This document shows, in pieces, positions 16,938-25,272 of a DNA stretch of 64,000 bases. Made by a program: the position numbers and the translations under genes. The notes under the pieces were generated by a model that was not told where the DNA came from, did no database searches, and saw only the letters and a program-made list of their open reading frames with translations. Position 1 is the stretch's first letter. Every line of letters begins with the position of its first letter. The stretch covers positions 124,001 to 188,000 of the forward strand of contig JAFLCN010000001.1 of the NCBI GenBank assembly GCA_017303555.1, read 5' to 3'. This DNA is from Planctomycetota bacterium (GTDB lineage: Bacteria > Planctomycetota > Phycisphaerae > Phycisphaerales > UBA1924).

Positions 16938-17780
16938 ATGCGTTGTGCGTCTTTGCTGCTTCTCGCCGGACTCTCGACCTCCGCGTCTGCCGCGAATTGC
17001 GAATGGGTCTACCGAGCCTCCTTCCAGACCCTGCCCACGGCACAGAATTGGACCTTCGAGGGCTCGTCGCTTTCGGGCGCTTCCGCGGCGACCGGCGTCC
17101 TCATTTACGGCCCCGCGAGCCAAGGCGGCACAACCTACTGGGATGCCAACGTACCACCCGGCGCGATGGATTTCACCAAGTTTGACTGGAGCGTCGAAGC
17201 CCAAGTCCGTCTCACCGGCGCGACCCACGGCAACGTGAGCGGCTACCGCCGCGGCGGCTTTGTGCTCGCACTCTCCGACAAGGCCGGACGCTGGGTCATC
17301 GCCGACATCGGCAGCACCCGCCTGAGCATCCGCAACGACAATAACGGAACGTCTGATCCTCAGACGAACGTCGATCTCGCCTCCTCGTTCCGTGTTGTCC
17401 GCCTCACCGCCGGCCCCACCGGAGGGCGACTCTTCGTCGACGGCGTGCAACTCCTCACCATCCCGCTGGGCAGCGGCCTCACGCCCAATCGCGTCAACGT
17501 CGGTGACGGATCCGTCCTCGCCAGCGCCACCCTGACTGAGATCATCCGCGTCGACCTGATCCCCGCCCAAGAGCCCTGTCCGGGGGATGTCAATTGCGAC
17601 ACCTTTGTCAACGATCTCGACTTTGAGACTTTCGTGTACGGCTACAACTTGCTCGATTGCGCCGATCCCGCGATGACTCCCAAATGCCCCGCGGACCTGA
17701 ACAGCGACGGCTTTGTCGATGACCTCGATTTCCAGCTCTTCGTTCAGATGTACGACGTGCTCGAATGCTTCCCGCAGTGA
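16938..17780 (+). CDS. Secreted protein with GC-type dockerin C-terminus
   Basis: This is a 280-residue protein. The signal peptide is MRCASLLLLAGLSTSASA; the ATG at 16938 has GGGAG eight bases upstream. A lectin/LamG-like beta-sandwich region (about residues 20-200) contains DWSVEAQVRL and LFVDGVQLL. The C-terminus has two calcium-loop units, DVNCDTFVNDLDFETF and DLNSDGFVDDLDFQLF, each followed by a Cys. These are the paired EF-hand-like loops of the GC-type dockerin module, thought to anchor exported proteins in Phycisphaerae. Three other genes in this window end in the same way. The ligand is unknown. Confidence 0.85.
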   Translation: MRCASLLLLAGLSTSASAANCEWVYRASFQTLPTAQNWTFEGSSLSGASAATGVLIYGPASQGGTTYWDANVPPGAMDFTKFDWSVEAQVRLTGATHGNVSGYRRGGFVLALSDKAGRWVIADIGSTRLSIRNDNNGTSDPQTNVDLASSFRVVRLTAGPTGGRLFVDGVQLLTIPLGSGLTPNRVNVGDGSVLASATLTEIIRVDLIPAQEPCPGDVNCDTFVNDLDFETFVYGYNLLDCADPAMTPKCPADLNSDGFVDDLDFQLFVQMYDVLECFPQ

Positions 17781-17845
17781 TGTCGGGGCCGATTCTGCAC
17801 TTTCGCGTTCCGGCCGATGCGCCTATCCTGAGACCGAGTCTCAAT

Positions 17846-18022
17846 ATGGCGAACACCCCCGAACGATCTGAAATTCTCGACGCTTCCAACACGCCGAGCG
17901 CGGCAACCAAGTGGTCCCGCTGGGGAAAACGCGCGGGAACGCTCGCCTTCCTCTTCTTCTTTGTGAAGGGTCTCGCCTGGCTCGTCGTGCCGGTCGCGCT
18001 CGCGACTTGGTGGGCCAAATAG
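17846..18022 (+). CDS. Small single-span membrane protein
   Basis: This 58-residue protein starts MANTPERSEILDASNTPS. It has one hydrophobic segment (AGTLAFLFFFVKGLAWLVVP) and ends ALATWWAK. The start at 17846 is preferred because the frame upstream overlaps the end of the dockerin gene. It is reminiscent of short 'FFFxKGLxWLxxP' membrane proteins in other planctomycetes. Function unknown. Confidence 0.6.
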   Translation: MANTPERSEILDASNTPSAATKWSRWGKRAGTLAFLFFFVKGLAWLVVPVALATWWAK

Positions 18023-18178
18023 GTCGCGCCGCCCTTCCACTCTGCACAACCCAGACGCGTAAGCCTGAGCGACCTTCCAATAGCCCCGCCTCGGGATTGC
18101 AGCAGATGAAACAAGATCGCCACGCCGATGCGCGGCGATCTCGTTCCGAGTTCGACGCCACCCGCCGAAACCGCCGCC

Positions 18179-18928
18179 CTACTTGCTCGGCTCGGCGCTG
18201 GTCCCCGCGGGCTTCACGGCGGGGGCCGTGCCCTTGCGCGTGTAGGTCAGTTCCATCATCTTGTTTTCGGGGCCGTCGCCGGTCTTCTCATAGAACTCAG
18301 AGACGTACAGATCGGGCGACTTGATGGTCGTCACTTCGCGCGTCGCCTTCTTTGAACCGTCGGGTTCGATGTAGGTGCCGCTCATGGTGAAGACCTTGCC
18401 GTCGCTCGACGCGTGCCCCGTCGAGTTCCAGATGCCGGTGCTCATGCTGTCGTACCAGACCGACTCGTTCTGCTTGGCGTTGTTGTTGTAGCCCATGACG
18501 TAGCGGCCTTCGAAGGGCATACCCATCATCGTGCCCTTGAAGTTGCCGGTGACGAAGCGGCCCTCGAACTCGGACTTGCAGACGTTTGTGCCGCTCGATT
18601 CCTCGGGCGGGCTTCCGGGCATCATCCACACCTTCGTCTTGACGTCCCACTCGCCGACAAACTGCTGGAGCAGCTTGTGATTCTCGTTGGGCATCATGGA
18701 CTTTTGCATCTCTTCCATCTGCTTCGGATCCATGCCCTGCATCGCCTCCGCGGCCTTCTTGGACATGTCCTTCGCGGCGTCCTTCGTGCCATCCCAGGCC
18801 TTCTTCGCGGCGTCCTTTGCCTGATCGATCTGCTGCTGCGCCGGGTTGGCTGGTTGGGTTTGCTGCGCGAGAACACTCAGGGGAGCGAGACACAGGCCGG
18901 CGCAGACGACGAGGACTTGGCGTTTCAT
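18179..18928 (-). CDS. Exported DUF1579 family protein
   Basis: This 249-residue protein begins with a signal peptide (MKRQVLVVCAGLCLAPLSVLA). A low-complexity, alanine/lysine-rich helical linker follows (about residues 25-75, AKDAAKKAWDGTKDAAKDMS), then a DUF1579 domain with HKLLQQFVGEWDVKTKVW and FVTGNFKGTMMGMPFEGR. DUF1579 proteins are periplasmic beta-rich proteins of unknown function. A GTG nine bases earlier is an alternative start. It is transcribed alone. Confidence 0.8.
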   Translation of the reverse strand: MKRQVLVVCAGLCLAPLSVLAQQTQPANPAQQQIDQAKDAAKKAWDGTKDAAKDMSKKAAEAMQGMDPKQMEEMQKSMMPNENHKLLQQFVGEWDVKTKVWMMPGSPPEESSGTNVCKSEFEGRFVTGNFKGTMMGMPFEGRYVMGYNNNAKQNESVWYDSMSTGIWNSTGHASSDGKVFTMSGTYIEPDGSKKATREVTTIKSPDLYVSEFYEKTGDGPENKMMELTYTRKGTAPAVKPAGTSAEPSK

Positions 18929-19111
18929 TTCTTCCACTCCGCGAGCGGCCGCGTCGGGCCGCTGCTTTTTCCGAACACTTGCATGGACTCAGCGCGGCCC
19001 CAAACACACGCGCGAAGCAAGAGCGCATTGAGCATATCAGGTTTTTGGACGGGGTGCGATGGAAACTCGTTCAAACAGCACAAGTCCATTTTCTAGAATG
19101 ACTTACGCGCA

Positions 19112-20287
19112 CTATCGGAAGGCGCTTTCGCTTCCCACCGCCACGCGTTCGACGATTTCGAGTCCGAAGGCATCCAGCCCCGGAAGGTCGCGTGCGGAAT
19201 TGGTGATGAGCCGCAGCTTGGAAAGACCAAGATCGCGGAGGATCTGGCCACCGACACCGAAATCGCGCTGCGTGCGCGAAGCCAGACCGGCAGTTGAAGC
19301 GGTATCGACGATCGCTTTCGGCGTGTGGCGGGGCGTCTGCAGCAGAGCCTCGAGATCGTCCTCGGGCTCATCGGGCATCTGCGTACGGAGATAGACAACA
19401 GCCCCGCGGCCTTCGCTCGCGATGCGTTTGAGCGATTCACGCAGGACGTCGCCGCTCGAGGTCATCGTTCCGTTCACTTCGGCGAAGACGTCGCCCAGCA
19501 AGTGCCGGCGGTGCATGCGGACGAGCGTGGGTTCGTTGGTCGGGACGCGACCGACTCCGCCCCGCGCGAGAACAAGGTGCGGCAGGGCATCGACCGCAGA
19601 TTCGTACGCGATCGCATCGAACTCGCCGTACGCCGTCTTGAGCGTGCGGACAGGACCGATGCGTTTCACCAGGCTGCCATCGGCAAGGCGGTGCGCGATG
19701 AGCTGCGCGACGCTGCACATCTTGAGGCTGTGCTTCCTGCAGAAGACTTCGAGATCCGGAACACGGGCCATCTCGCCGTCGTCTTTCATGATCTCGATGA
19801 TCACGGCGGCAGGCGTGAGGCCCGCAAGGCGACAGAGATCGACCGATCCCTCCGTCTGCCCGGTGCGCACCAGCACCCCACCATCGCGCGAACGGAGCGG
19901 ATTGATGTGACCGGGACGCACGAAATCGTTCGGCGTCGTGCGCGGATCGATCATCATCTGGATGCAGCGGGCGCGTTCGCGGGCGGAGACGCCGGTGGTG
20001 AAGCCGTGGCGCGGGTGGCCGTCGATCGAGACTGTGAAGGCTGTGCCGCGGCTGGAGGTGTTGCTCGGGCCCTGCGGGTGCAGATCGAGGCGATCGCAAT
20101 CCTGCTCGGTCAGCGACAGGCAGAGGTAACCCCGCGCCTCGGTGAGCATGAACGTGATCATCTCGGGCGTGGCGAACTGGGCGGGGAGGACCAGATCGCC
20201 CTCGTTTTCACGGTCTTCATCGTCGGTGAGGACGATCATGCGGCCGGCGCGGAGGTCGTCGAGGATTTCGGGGATGGTGGAGAACAC
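19112..20287 (-). CDS. RibB (DHBP synthase) fused to a degenerate GTP cyclohydrolase II domain, RibBX-like
   Basis: The N-terminal 205 residues are a complete 3,4-dihydroxy-2-butanone 4-phosphate synthase of riboflavin synthesis: DDEDRENEGDLV, RHGFTTGVSARER, RPGHINPLRSRDGGVL and the region around GMARVPDL-like EMARVPDLEVF. The C-terminal half has the fold of GTP cyclohydrolase II but lacks its zinc site. Where active enzymes have C-x(10-12)-C-x-C, this one reads VRMHRRHLLGDVFAEVNGT with no cysteines. Such RibBX proteins keep RibB activity only. A separate RibA would then be needed elsewhere in the genome. Confidence 0.85.
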   Translation of the reverse strand: MFSTIPEILDDLRAGRMIVLTDDEDRENEGDLVLPAQFATPEMITFMLTEARGYLCLSLTEQDCDRLDLHPQGPSNTSSRGTAFTVSIDGHPRHGFTTGVSARERARCIQMMIDPRTTPNDFVRPGHINPLRSRDGGVLVRTGQTEGSVDLCRLAGLTPAAVIIEIMKDDGEMARVPDLEVFCRKHSLKMCSVAQLIAHRLADGSLVKRIGPVRTLKTAYGEFDAIAYESAVDALPHLVLARGGVGRVPTNEPTLVRMHRRHLLGDVFAEVNGTMTSSGDVLRESLKRIASEGRGAVVYLRTQMPDEPEDDLEALLQTPRHTPKAIVDTASTAGLASRTQRDFGVGGQILRDLGLSKLRLITNSARDLPGLDAFGLEIVERVAVGSESAFR

Positions 20288-20335
20288 GCGGCTGATTGTT
20301 CGCGGGCTGAGATCGGAAAAAGCAGTTCAACACGA

Positions 20336-20374
20336 AGTACCACAGAGGGGCACGGAGAAAGGCAGAAGGCCGAG
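20336..20374 (+). repeat. Single copy of the 'accacagag' repeat
   Basis: AGTACCACAGAGGGGCACGG and the following AGAAAGGCAGAAGG are a diverged copy in the spacer between divergent ribBA-like and membrane-protein genes. No inverted partner is seen within 200 bases. Confidence 0.65.
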
Positions 20375-20426
20375 AAAGGCCCGGAAATTCGTGAAAAGAG
20401 AAGCAGCCGTTTCCGAATGAAGCTTC

Positions 20427-21203
20427 ATGCCCGACGCCATTTCCATGTCGCTGCGCGTCGCCTCCAGCCCCATTTGGCTGCTTTGGCGGGGGTATCTGCT
20501 GCTCTGGTGGGCCTTTGACGATTCGTCGGAACGGGCGGCGTCGAGGCTGAGCGCGAAGACCACTGCCGCGGCGGATATTCCGCCGCCCCGGTTTGTCGAT
20601 GGCGAAGACAGCGGCGAAGTCCGCAACGTGAAAGCAGCGAAGGCTGCGAAGAAGACGGGCGTGCCGCTGCCCCCGCCGATGCCGGTGCCAACGGGGATGC
20701 TCAAGGGCGGGTTCATCGGCTCGTTGGCGCTCTGCTCGTTCTTCGCGATACTCACCGGCGGGCTCGCGGCATCGGATGCGATGTCGGGGCCGCGGGCGAC
20801 GATGCTGTGGGCGTGGGGATGCACGATTGTGCTTTGTTCCAGCGTGCTGCTCGTGCGGAGCGTGGCGCGGAAGCGCTGGGAACGGCCGAAGGGCCCGGTC
20901 GGACGCATGAAAGATGCGTGTGTGGGTATGGCGAAGGGTGCGTGCGCGAGTGTGCGGGATCGCGTTGCGTCCATTGGATCGATTGGAAAGAACGACATTC
21001 CGCAAGCTCCGGTTGAACAGCCTGCAGCGCAGGCGACACCGGAGAGTGCGTACGGCGCCGCGGCATTCCGCAGCGCCGTCAAGAACTTGGTGCCTGCGGT
21101 CGCGCGAGGGGCGCGAGGTGTTCTCCACCCCTTGCGCGATCGCGCTTCAAAGGGATTTGCCTGGGCAGCGGATAAGAGCCGGCCGGGTTCGAAGGCGGCG
21201 TGA
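20427..21203 (+). CDS. Hypothetical membrane protein
   Basis: This 258-residue protein has an N-terminal hydrophobic stretch (SPIWLLWRGYLLLWWAF), a proline/alanine-rich stretch (GVPLPPPMPVPTG), and two membrane segments (about residues 95-112 and 125-142). A long alanine- and basic-rich tail without a known fold follows. It is divergent from the ribBA-like gene. Family not recognised. Confidence 0.6.
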   Translation: MPDAISMSLRVASSPIWLLWRGYLLLWWAFDDSSERAASRLSAKTTAAADIPPPRFVDGEDSGEVRNVKAAKAAKKTGVPLPPPMPVPTGMLKGGFIGSLALCSFFAILTGGLAASDAMSGPRATMLWAWGCTIVLCSSVLLVRSVARKRWERPKGPVGRMKDACVGMAKGACASVRDRVASIGSIGKNDIPQAPVEQPAAQATPESAYGAAAFRSAVKNLVPAVARGARGVLHPLRDRASKGFAWAADKSRPGSKAA

Positions 21204-21216
21204 GGAAGACAAAGCG

Positions 21217-21256
21217 ATTTCACCGCAGAGTCGCAGAGAGCACAGAGGAAGGCAAA
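21217..21256 (+). repeat. Copy of the 'accgcagagtcgcagag' repeat
   Basis: The 22-base ATTTCACCGCAGAGTCGCAGAG at 21217-21238 is identical to the copy at 7958-7979. The similarity continues with AGCACAGAGGAAGGCAAAGG. It lies after the stop of the membrane-protein gene. Confidence 0.8.
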
Positions 21257-21403
21257 GGGGTTTGGAAGGGATGAAGGCGAGGGCTGAGGCCCGGCGCTTC
21301 GTGCTTCTTGAGCTTCTTTTTCTCTCTCCGTGCTCTTGATCTGCTTTGTGATGATCTGACTGTTGAATCCGGCGCTCACGTCGCTTCCCCACTATCGTGG
21401 GCG

Positions 21404-22078
21404 ATGGACATGACCGCGGAGCGCTGGGCGTATCTGTCGAACTACATGCGAGAGGTGTTTGCCCGCGAGGATGAGACTTTGGCGGGGGTGATGGCGCGCG
21501 CTGAGAAGGCGGGTGTGCCGCGGATTGAGGTGAGCCCGGAGACGGGGAAGTTTCTGGAGGTGATCGCTTCGATCGCGGGGAGAGGCGGGCCGGCGAAACT
21601 GGCGCTCGAGTTTGGGACGCTCGCGGGTTATTCGGGTGCGTGGATCGCTCGGGGCATGGCGAGCGATGGAAAGCTGATCACGATCGAGATGAGCACGGTG
21701 CACGCGGAGCAGGCGGCGGAGACGTTTCGGCAGTGCGGGCTTTCGGAGCGGATCACGATTCGGCAGGGGCGGGTGCTGGAGGTGCTGCCGAAGATTGCGA
21801 AGGAGATTGGGAACGACAGCGTGGACATGGTGTTCATCGATGCGCTGAAGAGCGAGTATCCGCAGTATCTGGAAGCGGTGCTGCCTTTGGTGCGTTCGGG
21901 CGGCGTGATCCTGTTTGACAACGCGCTGGCGAGCCGGTGGACGATGGATATGCCGCCGGGGAAGGATGCGGATCGGGACACGGTGGATGCGCTCAACAGA
22001 AAGATGGGAGCGGATCCGAGGGTGATTGCGTGCTGCGTGCCGATTGGGAATGGGGTGGCGATGGTGAGGAAGAAGTGA
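21404..22078 (+). CDS. O-methyltransferase (class I, caffeoyl-CoA/catechol type)
   Basis: This 224-residue SAM-dependent enzyme has FLEVIASIAGRGGPAKLALE then FGTLAGYSGAWIA, ITIEMSTVHAEQAAETFRQ, VDMVFIDALKSEYPQYL and GGVILFDNAL. The D in FIDALK and the D-N pair are the metal and substrate contacts of the Mg-dependent O-methyltransferase 3 family. The start is at the ATG at 21404; the longer frame upstream is not protein-like. The substrate is unknown. GC-rich codon use (GCG/CGG) is uniform, so there is no sign of transfer. Confidence 0.85.
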   Translation: MDMTAERWAYLSNYMREVFAREDETLAGVMARAEKAGVPRIEVSPETGKFLEVIASIAGRGGPAKLALEFGTLAGYSGAWIARGMASDGKLITIEMSTVHAEQAAETFRQCGLSERITIRQGRVLEVLPKIAKEIGNDSVDMVFIDALKSEYPQYLEAVLPLVRSGGVILFDNALASRWTMDMPPGKDADRDTVDALNRKMGADPRVIACCVPIGNGVAMVRKK

Positions 22079-22090
22079 GGGGATTTCGAA

Positions 22091-22125
22091 TTGCGGATTG
22101 CGGATTGCGGATTGCGGATTGCGGA
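22091..22125 (+). repeat. Five tandem copies of TTGCGGA
   Basis: The 7-base unit TTGCGGA repeats exactly five times, starting 13 bases past the stop of the O-methyltransferase gene. The unit is not a multiple of a translated motif here and lies in a non-coding spacer. Confidence 0.9.
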
Positions 22126-22170
22126 GTTGATTGTGCCGCGGGTGACGATTTCTGCCAACTTTTTTCTTGT

Positions 22171-22210
22171 CCTTTGCTTCTCTGTGTCTCTGTGCCTCCG
22201 TGGTGAGTCT
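22171..22210 (-). repeat. Copy of the 'accacagag' repeat, minus orientation
   Basis: On the minus strand this reads ACTCACCACGGAGGCACAGA then GACACAGAGAAGC. It lies just upstream of the AhpD-like gene. Confidence 0.75.
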
Positions 22211-22227
22211 CTTCCGTACGATCCCGC

Positions 22228-22650
22228 ATGAGCCAAGACACTTCGCGGTATGACCAGTTTCAGGCGTATCGCTCGCGGATGAACTGCCGCATTCTCGGGG
22301 ATGAGGCGGAGCGGGCCGGCGCGGGCGCCAAGCGTGCCGATGGCACGGTCGCGCCCGGCGCTTCGCTGGTGACCAAGCGGTTTTTCTCGCTGGATCACCA
22401 GACCTATTCGGATGGCGCGTTGCCGGTGAAGACGAAGGAACTGCTCGGGCTGGTGGCATCAGCGGTGCTGCGCTGTGATGACTGCATCGCGTACCACATC
22501 GATCAGTGCGTGAAGCTGGGCTTCACCGATGAAGAGATCTGGGAGGCGATGGATGTGGCGTTGATCGTGGGCGGCAGCATCGTGATTCCGCATCTCAGGC
22601 GGGCGGTGGAGTTTCTGGATCAGGCGCGTGCAAAGAACGCGGCAACCTGA
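22228..22650 (+). CDS. Carboxymuconolactone decarboxylase / AhpD-like protein
   Basis: This 140-residue all-helical protein has the CMD signature LPVKTKELLGLVASAVLRCD then DCIAYHIDQCVKLGFTDEE. The C-x-x-C with following H (CDDCIAYH) is the redox-active pair of alkylhydroperoxidase AhpD-like members. It probably acts as a thiol-dependent peroxidase or a related redox protein. AhpC is not next door. The ATG at 22228 fits the family start. Confidence 0.85.
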   Translation: MSQDTSRYDQFQAYRSRMNCRILGDEAERAGAGAKRADGTVAPGASLVTKRFFSLDHQTYSDGALPVKTKELLGLVASAVLRCDDCIAYHIDQCVKLGFTDEEIWEAMDVALIVGGSIVIPHLRRAVEFLDQARAKNAAT

Positions 22651-22676
22651 TACCGGCGGTTTCGTAGACTCCACGC

Positions 22677-23975
22677 ATGGCGCAGGGTTCTGCCAAAGCG
22701 AGAGATGTCGCCACCTGGATCGTGCAGACACTGCGCGAACGCGGGCACGTCGCCTACTTCGCGGGCGGGTGCGTCCGCGATGAATTGCTCGGGCTCACAC
22801 CCAAGGACTACGACGTTGCAACGGACGCAAGGCCCGATGCCATCGAGAGGTTTTTTCCGCGGACGGCGCACGTCGGTGCCGCGTTCGGCGTGATGCTGGT
22901 GCGGCACGATGGCGTCACGGTCGAGGTGGCGACGTTCCGCGCCGATGGCGAGTACACGGATCGGCGCCGACCGGATCAGATCACGTTTTCGGATGAAGTG
23001 GCCGATGCGAAGAGGCGCGATTTCACGGTGAACGCGCTCTTCCTGGATCCGGCAAAAGACGTGTCGGATTCGATGCGCGTGATCGATCATGTGGGGGGCG
23101 TGAAGGACCTGCACGCAAAGGTGCTGCGGGCGGTCGGCGACGCGGACCAGAGGCTACGCGAGGATGATTTGCGGGCGCTGCGCGCGGTGCGGCTTGCGAC
23201 CCGGCTCGGATTTGCGATCGAAACGGCAACGCAGGAAGCGATCCGGCGGCACGCGGGCGAGCTGAGCGGAATCAGCCGCGAGAGGATCGGCGACGAGATT
23301 CGGTTGATGCTGGCGCACGAATCGCGGGGCCTGGCGGTGAGGCAGCTCGGGTCGCTCGGTCTCGACGGCCCGACGTTCGGCCGCCCGGCGATCGCCTCGG
23401 GTCGCACGCTCGATGGGCTGCGAAGACCGCGGAACGGCGATCCGTGCGACCCGGTCGCCGGTGCGCTTGCTTCGGCGCTGTTTGATCGCGAGGGAGAGGC
23501 ACTCGTCGGCAACGACGGCGCGGGCGAGGGCCGACGGTTGGAAGTCATGCGTGCGACGCGCACGGCCTTGTGCCTGAGCAACGAGGAGCGGGATGACTGC
23601 CTGGCGGTGCTGCGGCTCATCGGGATGATTCGGGATGGATGGCTCCAACTGCCCGTCGCGAAACAGAAGCGGTCGGCGGCATCCCGCGGTTTCGGGTGGG
23701 CGCTCGAGGTCCAGCGTTCGACCGATGTGCCCGGGGCTGAAGCGGTCGAGGGCCGGGTGGCGGAACTCGCGGGGTTGCATGGGGGTCTGGCTCCGCGGCC
23801 ACTCGTCACTGGTGACGATTTGGTCGCGGCGGGGCTCTCCCCCGGACCGGCATTTCGTACGGTCCTGGAGCGGACGTACGACGACCAGTTAGAGGGTCGT
23901 ATCGGGTCGCCTTCGGAGGCTCTGGAACGGGCGATTCGGACGTCTCGGGAACTTGGGGGAGGCTCCGGGGTCTAA
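22677..23975 (+). CDS. cca: CCA-adding enzyme / poly(A) polymerase family, tRNA nucleotidyltransferase
   Basis: This enzyme adds or repairs the 3' CCA end of tRNAs. That fits the tRNA-Gln gene in this window, which does not encode its CCA. The 432-residue class II protein shows motif A AYFAGGCVRDELLG and KDYDVATDARPDAIE, motif B RRRPDQITFSD then RRDFTVNALFLD, motif D EDDLRALRAVRLATRLGF, and the ERI region SGISRERIGDEIRLML. Whether it is a CCA enzyme or a poly(A) polymerase cannot be decided reliably from sequence alone. The CCA role is the more likely one. Confidence 0.85.
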   Translation: MAQGSAKARDVATWIVQTLRERGHVAYFAGGCVRDELLGLTPKDYDVATDARPDAIERFFPRTAHVGAAFGVMLVRHDGVTVEVATFRADGEYTDRRRPDQITFSDEVADAKRRDFTVNALFLDPAKDVSDSMRVIDHVGGVKDLHAKVLRAVGDADQRLREDDLRALRAVRLATRLGFAIETATQEAIRRHAGELSGISRERIGDEIRLMLAHESRGLAVRQLGSLGLDGPTFGRPAIASGRTLDGLRRPRNGDPCDPVAGALASALFDREGEALVGNDGAGEGRRLEVMRATRTALCLSNEERDDCLAVLRLIGMIRDGWLQLPVAKQKRSAASRGFGWALEVQRSTDVPGAEAVEGRVAELAGLHGGLAPRPLVTGDDLVAAGLSPGPAFRTVLERTYDDQLEGRIGSPSEALERAIRTSRELGGGSGV

Positions 23976-24055
23976 CCTTCCACGAACCCGGCCGGACCGG
24001 TTTCGGTACCACTTTGGATGCCTCGCAGGGGCGGCCGGGGAAGACTGCTTCCATG

Positions 24056-25240
24056 GAGTATTCGGCGATGATGAGTGTTGCGGCTCGTTTCGGCAAAGTG
24101 TGGGTGGCTGCGGCGCTTCTGCTGGCGTCGCTTGTGAGCGTGCCCCAAGCGGCGGCCCAGGATGCGGCCCCGACACGGATTTACGTGATCGACCTGAACG
24201 GCGAGTTCGGGTACGACATCAGCCAGACGCCGATCCGGCAGGCGATGCGGGACGCGCGGAACCAGAACGCGGACGTGGTGATCGTCAAGATCGACGCCAA
24301 GTGGGAGCGGGACGAATTGACCCCGCTGCCGGATACCGAGCAGCGATTCAACGAGCTCTTTCGCGCCCAGAAGATCCTGCCGATCTTCGCAGACGAGATG
24401 AACCGAGAGTGGCCGAAGGTGCCGCGGGTTGTGATGTGGGTGAAGCGCGCGATGGGCGGCCCGGCGTTCATTCCGTTTGTGGCTCCGGAGATCTATTTCA
24501 CGGCCGACGGCAAGATGGGGGGCGTGGGCGGCATCGGCACGATGCTCGAGGGTCGGGGCGACGAGGTGGTGCGGCAGAAGCAGTATTCGCTCCGCATGGC
24601 GCGTGCCGAAGGGTTCCTGATCCGCGGCGGCTACGACCCGATCATCGTCCGGGCGATGTGCCAGCCCGGCTTTCTGCTGACGTACCGCATGGAAGGCGGC
24701 AAGCCGATCTTCTTTGAGCGTGCGCCGGAGCGTCCGGACGAGTTCGCGCTGACCTCGGGCGAGAAGGGCGACTCAATGCAGGCGATCGTGCGGGGGACGA
24801 CCAAGTCGGTTCTGACCCTGGATGCCGATGTCGCCCGTGCGATCAACGTTTCGAAGGGCACGGCGGACACGCTGGACGACCTGATCTTCCAGCTCAACCT
24901 GTCACGCAACTCGACGATCATCGAGGGTCAGTCCAAGCGGTACATGGAAAACTGGAAGCGCGACCTCAACAACGCGACCAAAGAGATCAAGAAGACGCTT
25001 GAAGAGATGGGTCCGATGCAGGAGGGCGGCGGCGGATCCGGAGCCGGCAACACCTACGAGGCGCGGACGCAGGCCCGCGGGAAGCAGATCCGCCAGCTCG
25101 ACTCGATCATCAACAAGCTGAAGACGTACGAGGAAGCGTTCGGCCCCCGCTGGCGTCAGGAGAACCAGGTTCCCGCGATCGGGCAGCTCCTGGCTCAGCG
25201 TGAACAGCTCGAATTGCAGCAGCTCCTGGACAAGAAGTGA
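24056..25240 (+). CDS. Exported ClpP/SppA-fold protein without the catalytic serine
   Basis: This 394-residue protein has a signal peptide (MSVAARFGKVWVAAALLLAS region, residues 6-36). A crotonase/ClpP-like domain follows: TRIYVIDLNGEFGYDI, VVIVKIDAK, and VVMWVKRAMGGPAFIPF then VAPEIYFTADGKMGGVG. Aligned without gaps to the downstream gene, the catalytic serine position (S222 there) is Gly134 here, so it is probably inactive. The C-terminal 110 residues form a coiled-coil-like helical region rich in K, E and Q. It is 32 bases upstream of the next gene and in the same operon. It could be a structural partner of that protein. Confidence 0.75.
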   Translation, partial: EYSAMMSVAARFGKVWVAAALLLASLVSVPQAAAQDAAPTRIYVIDLNGEFGYDISQTPIRQAMRDARNQNADVVIVKIDAKWERDELTPLPDTEQRFNELFRAQKILPIFADEMNREWPKVPRVVMWVKRAMGGPAFIPFVAPEIYFTADGKMGGVGGIGTMLEGRGDEVVRQKQYSLRMARAEGFLIRGGYDPIIVRAMCQPGFLLTYRMEGGKPIFFERAPERPDEFALTSGEKGDSMQAIVRGTTKSVLTLDADVARAINVSKGTADTLDDLIFQLNLSRNSTIIEGQSKRYMENWKRDLNNATKEIKKTLEEMGPMQEGGGGSGAGNTYEARTQARGKQIRQLDSIINKLKTYEEAFGPRWRQENQVPAIGQLLAQREQLELQQLLDKK

Positions 25241-25272
25241 TCGCAACGGCTAAGCAACCAAGGAACCAGAAC

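Noticed and set aside
15537..17570. 677-codon open frame on the minus strand
   Set aside because: It is antisense to the phosphofructokinase gene and spans its terminator; the sense product is unmistakable.
22091..22125. CRISPR-like array
   Set aside because: The unit is 7 bases and directly tandem without spacers; no cas genes in the window.
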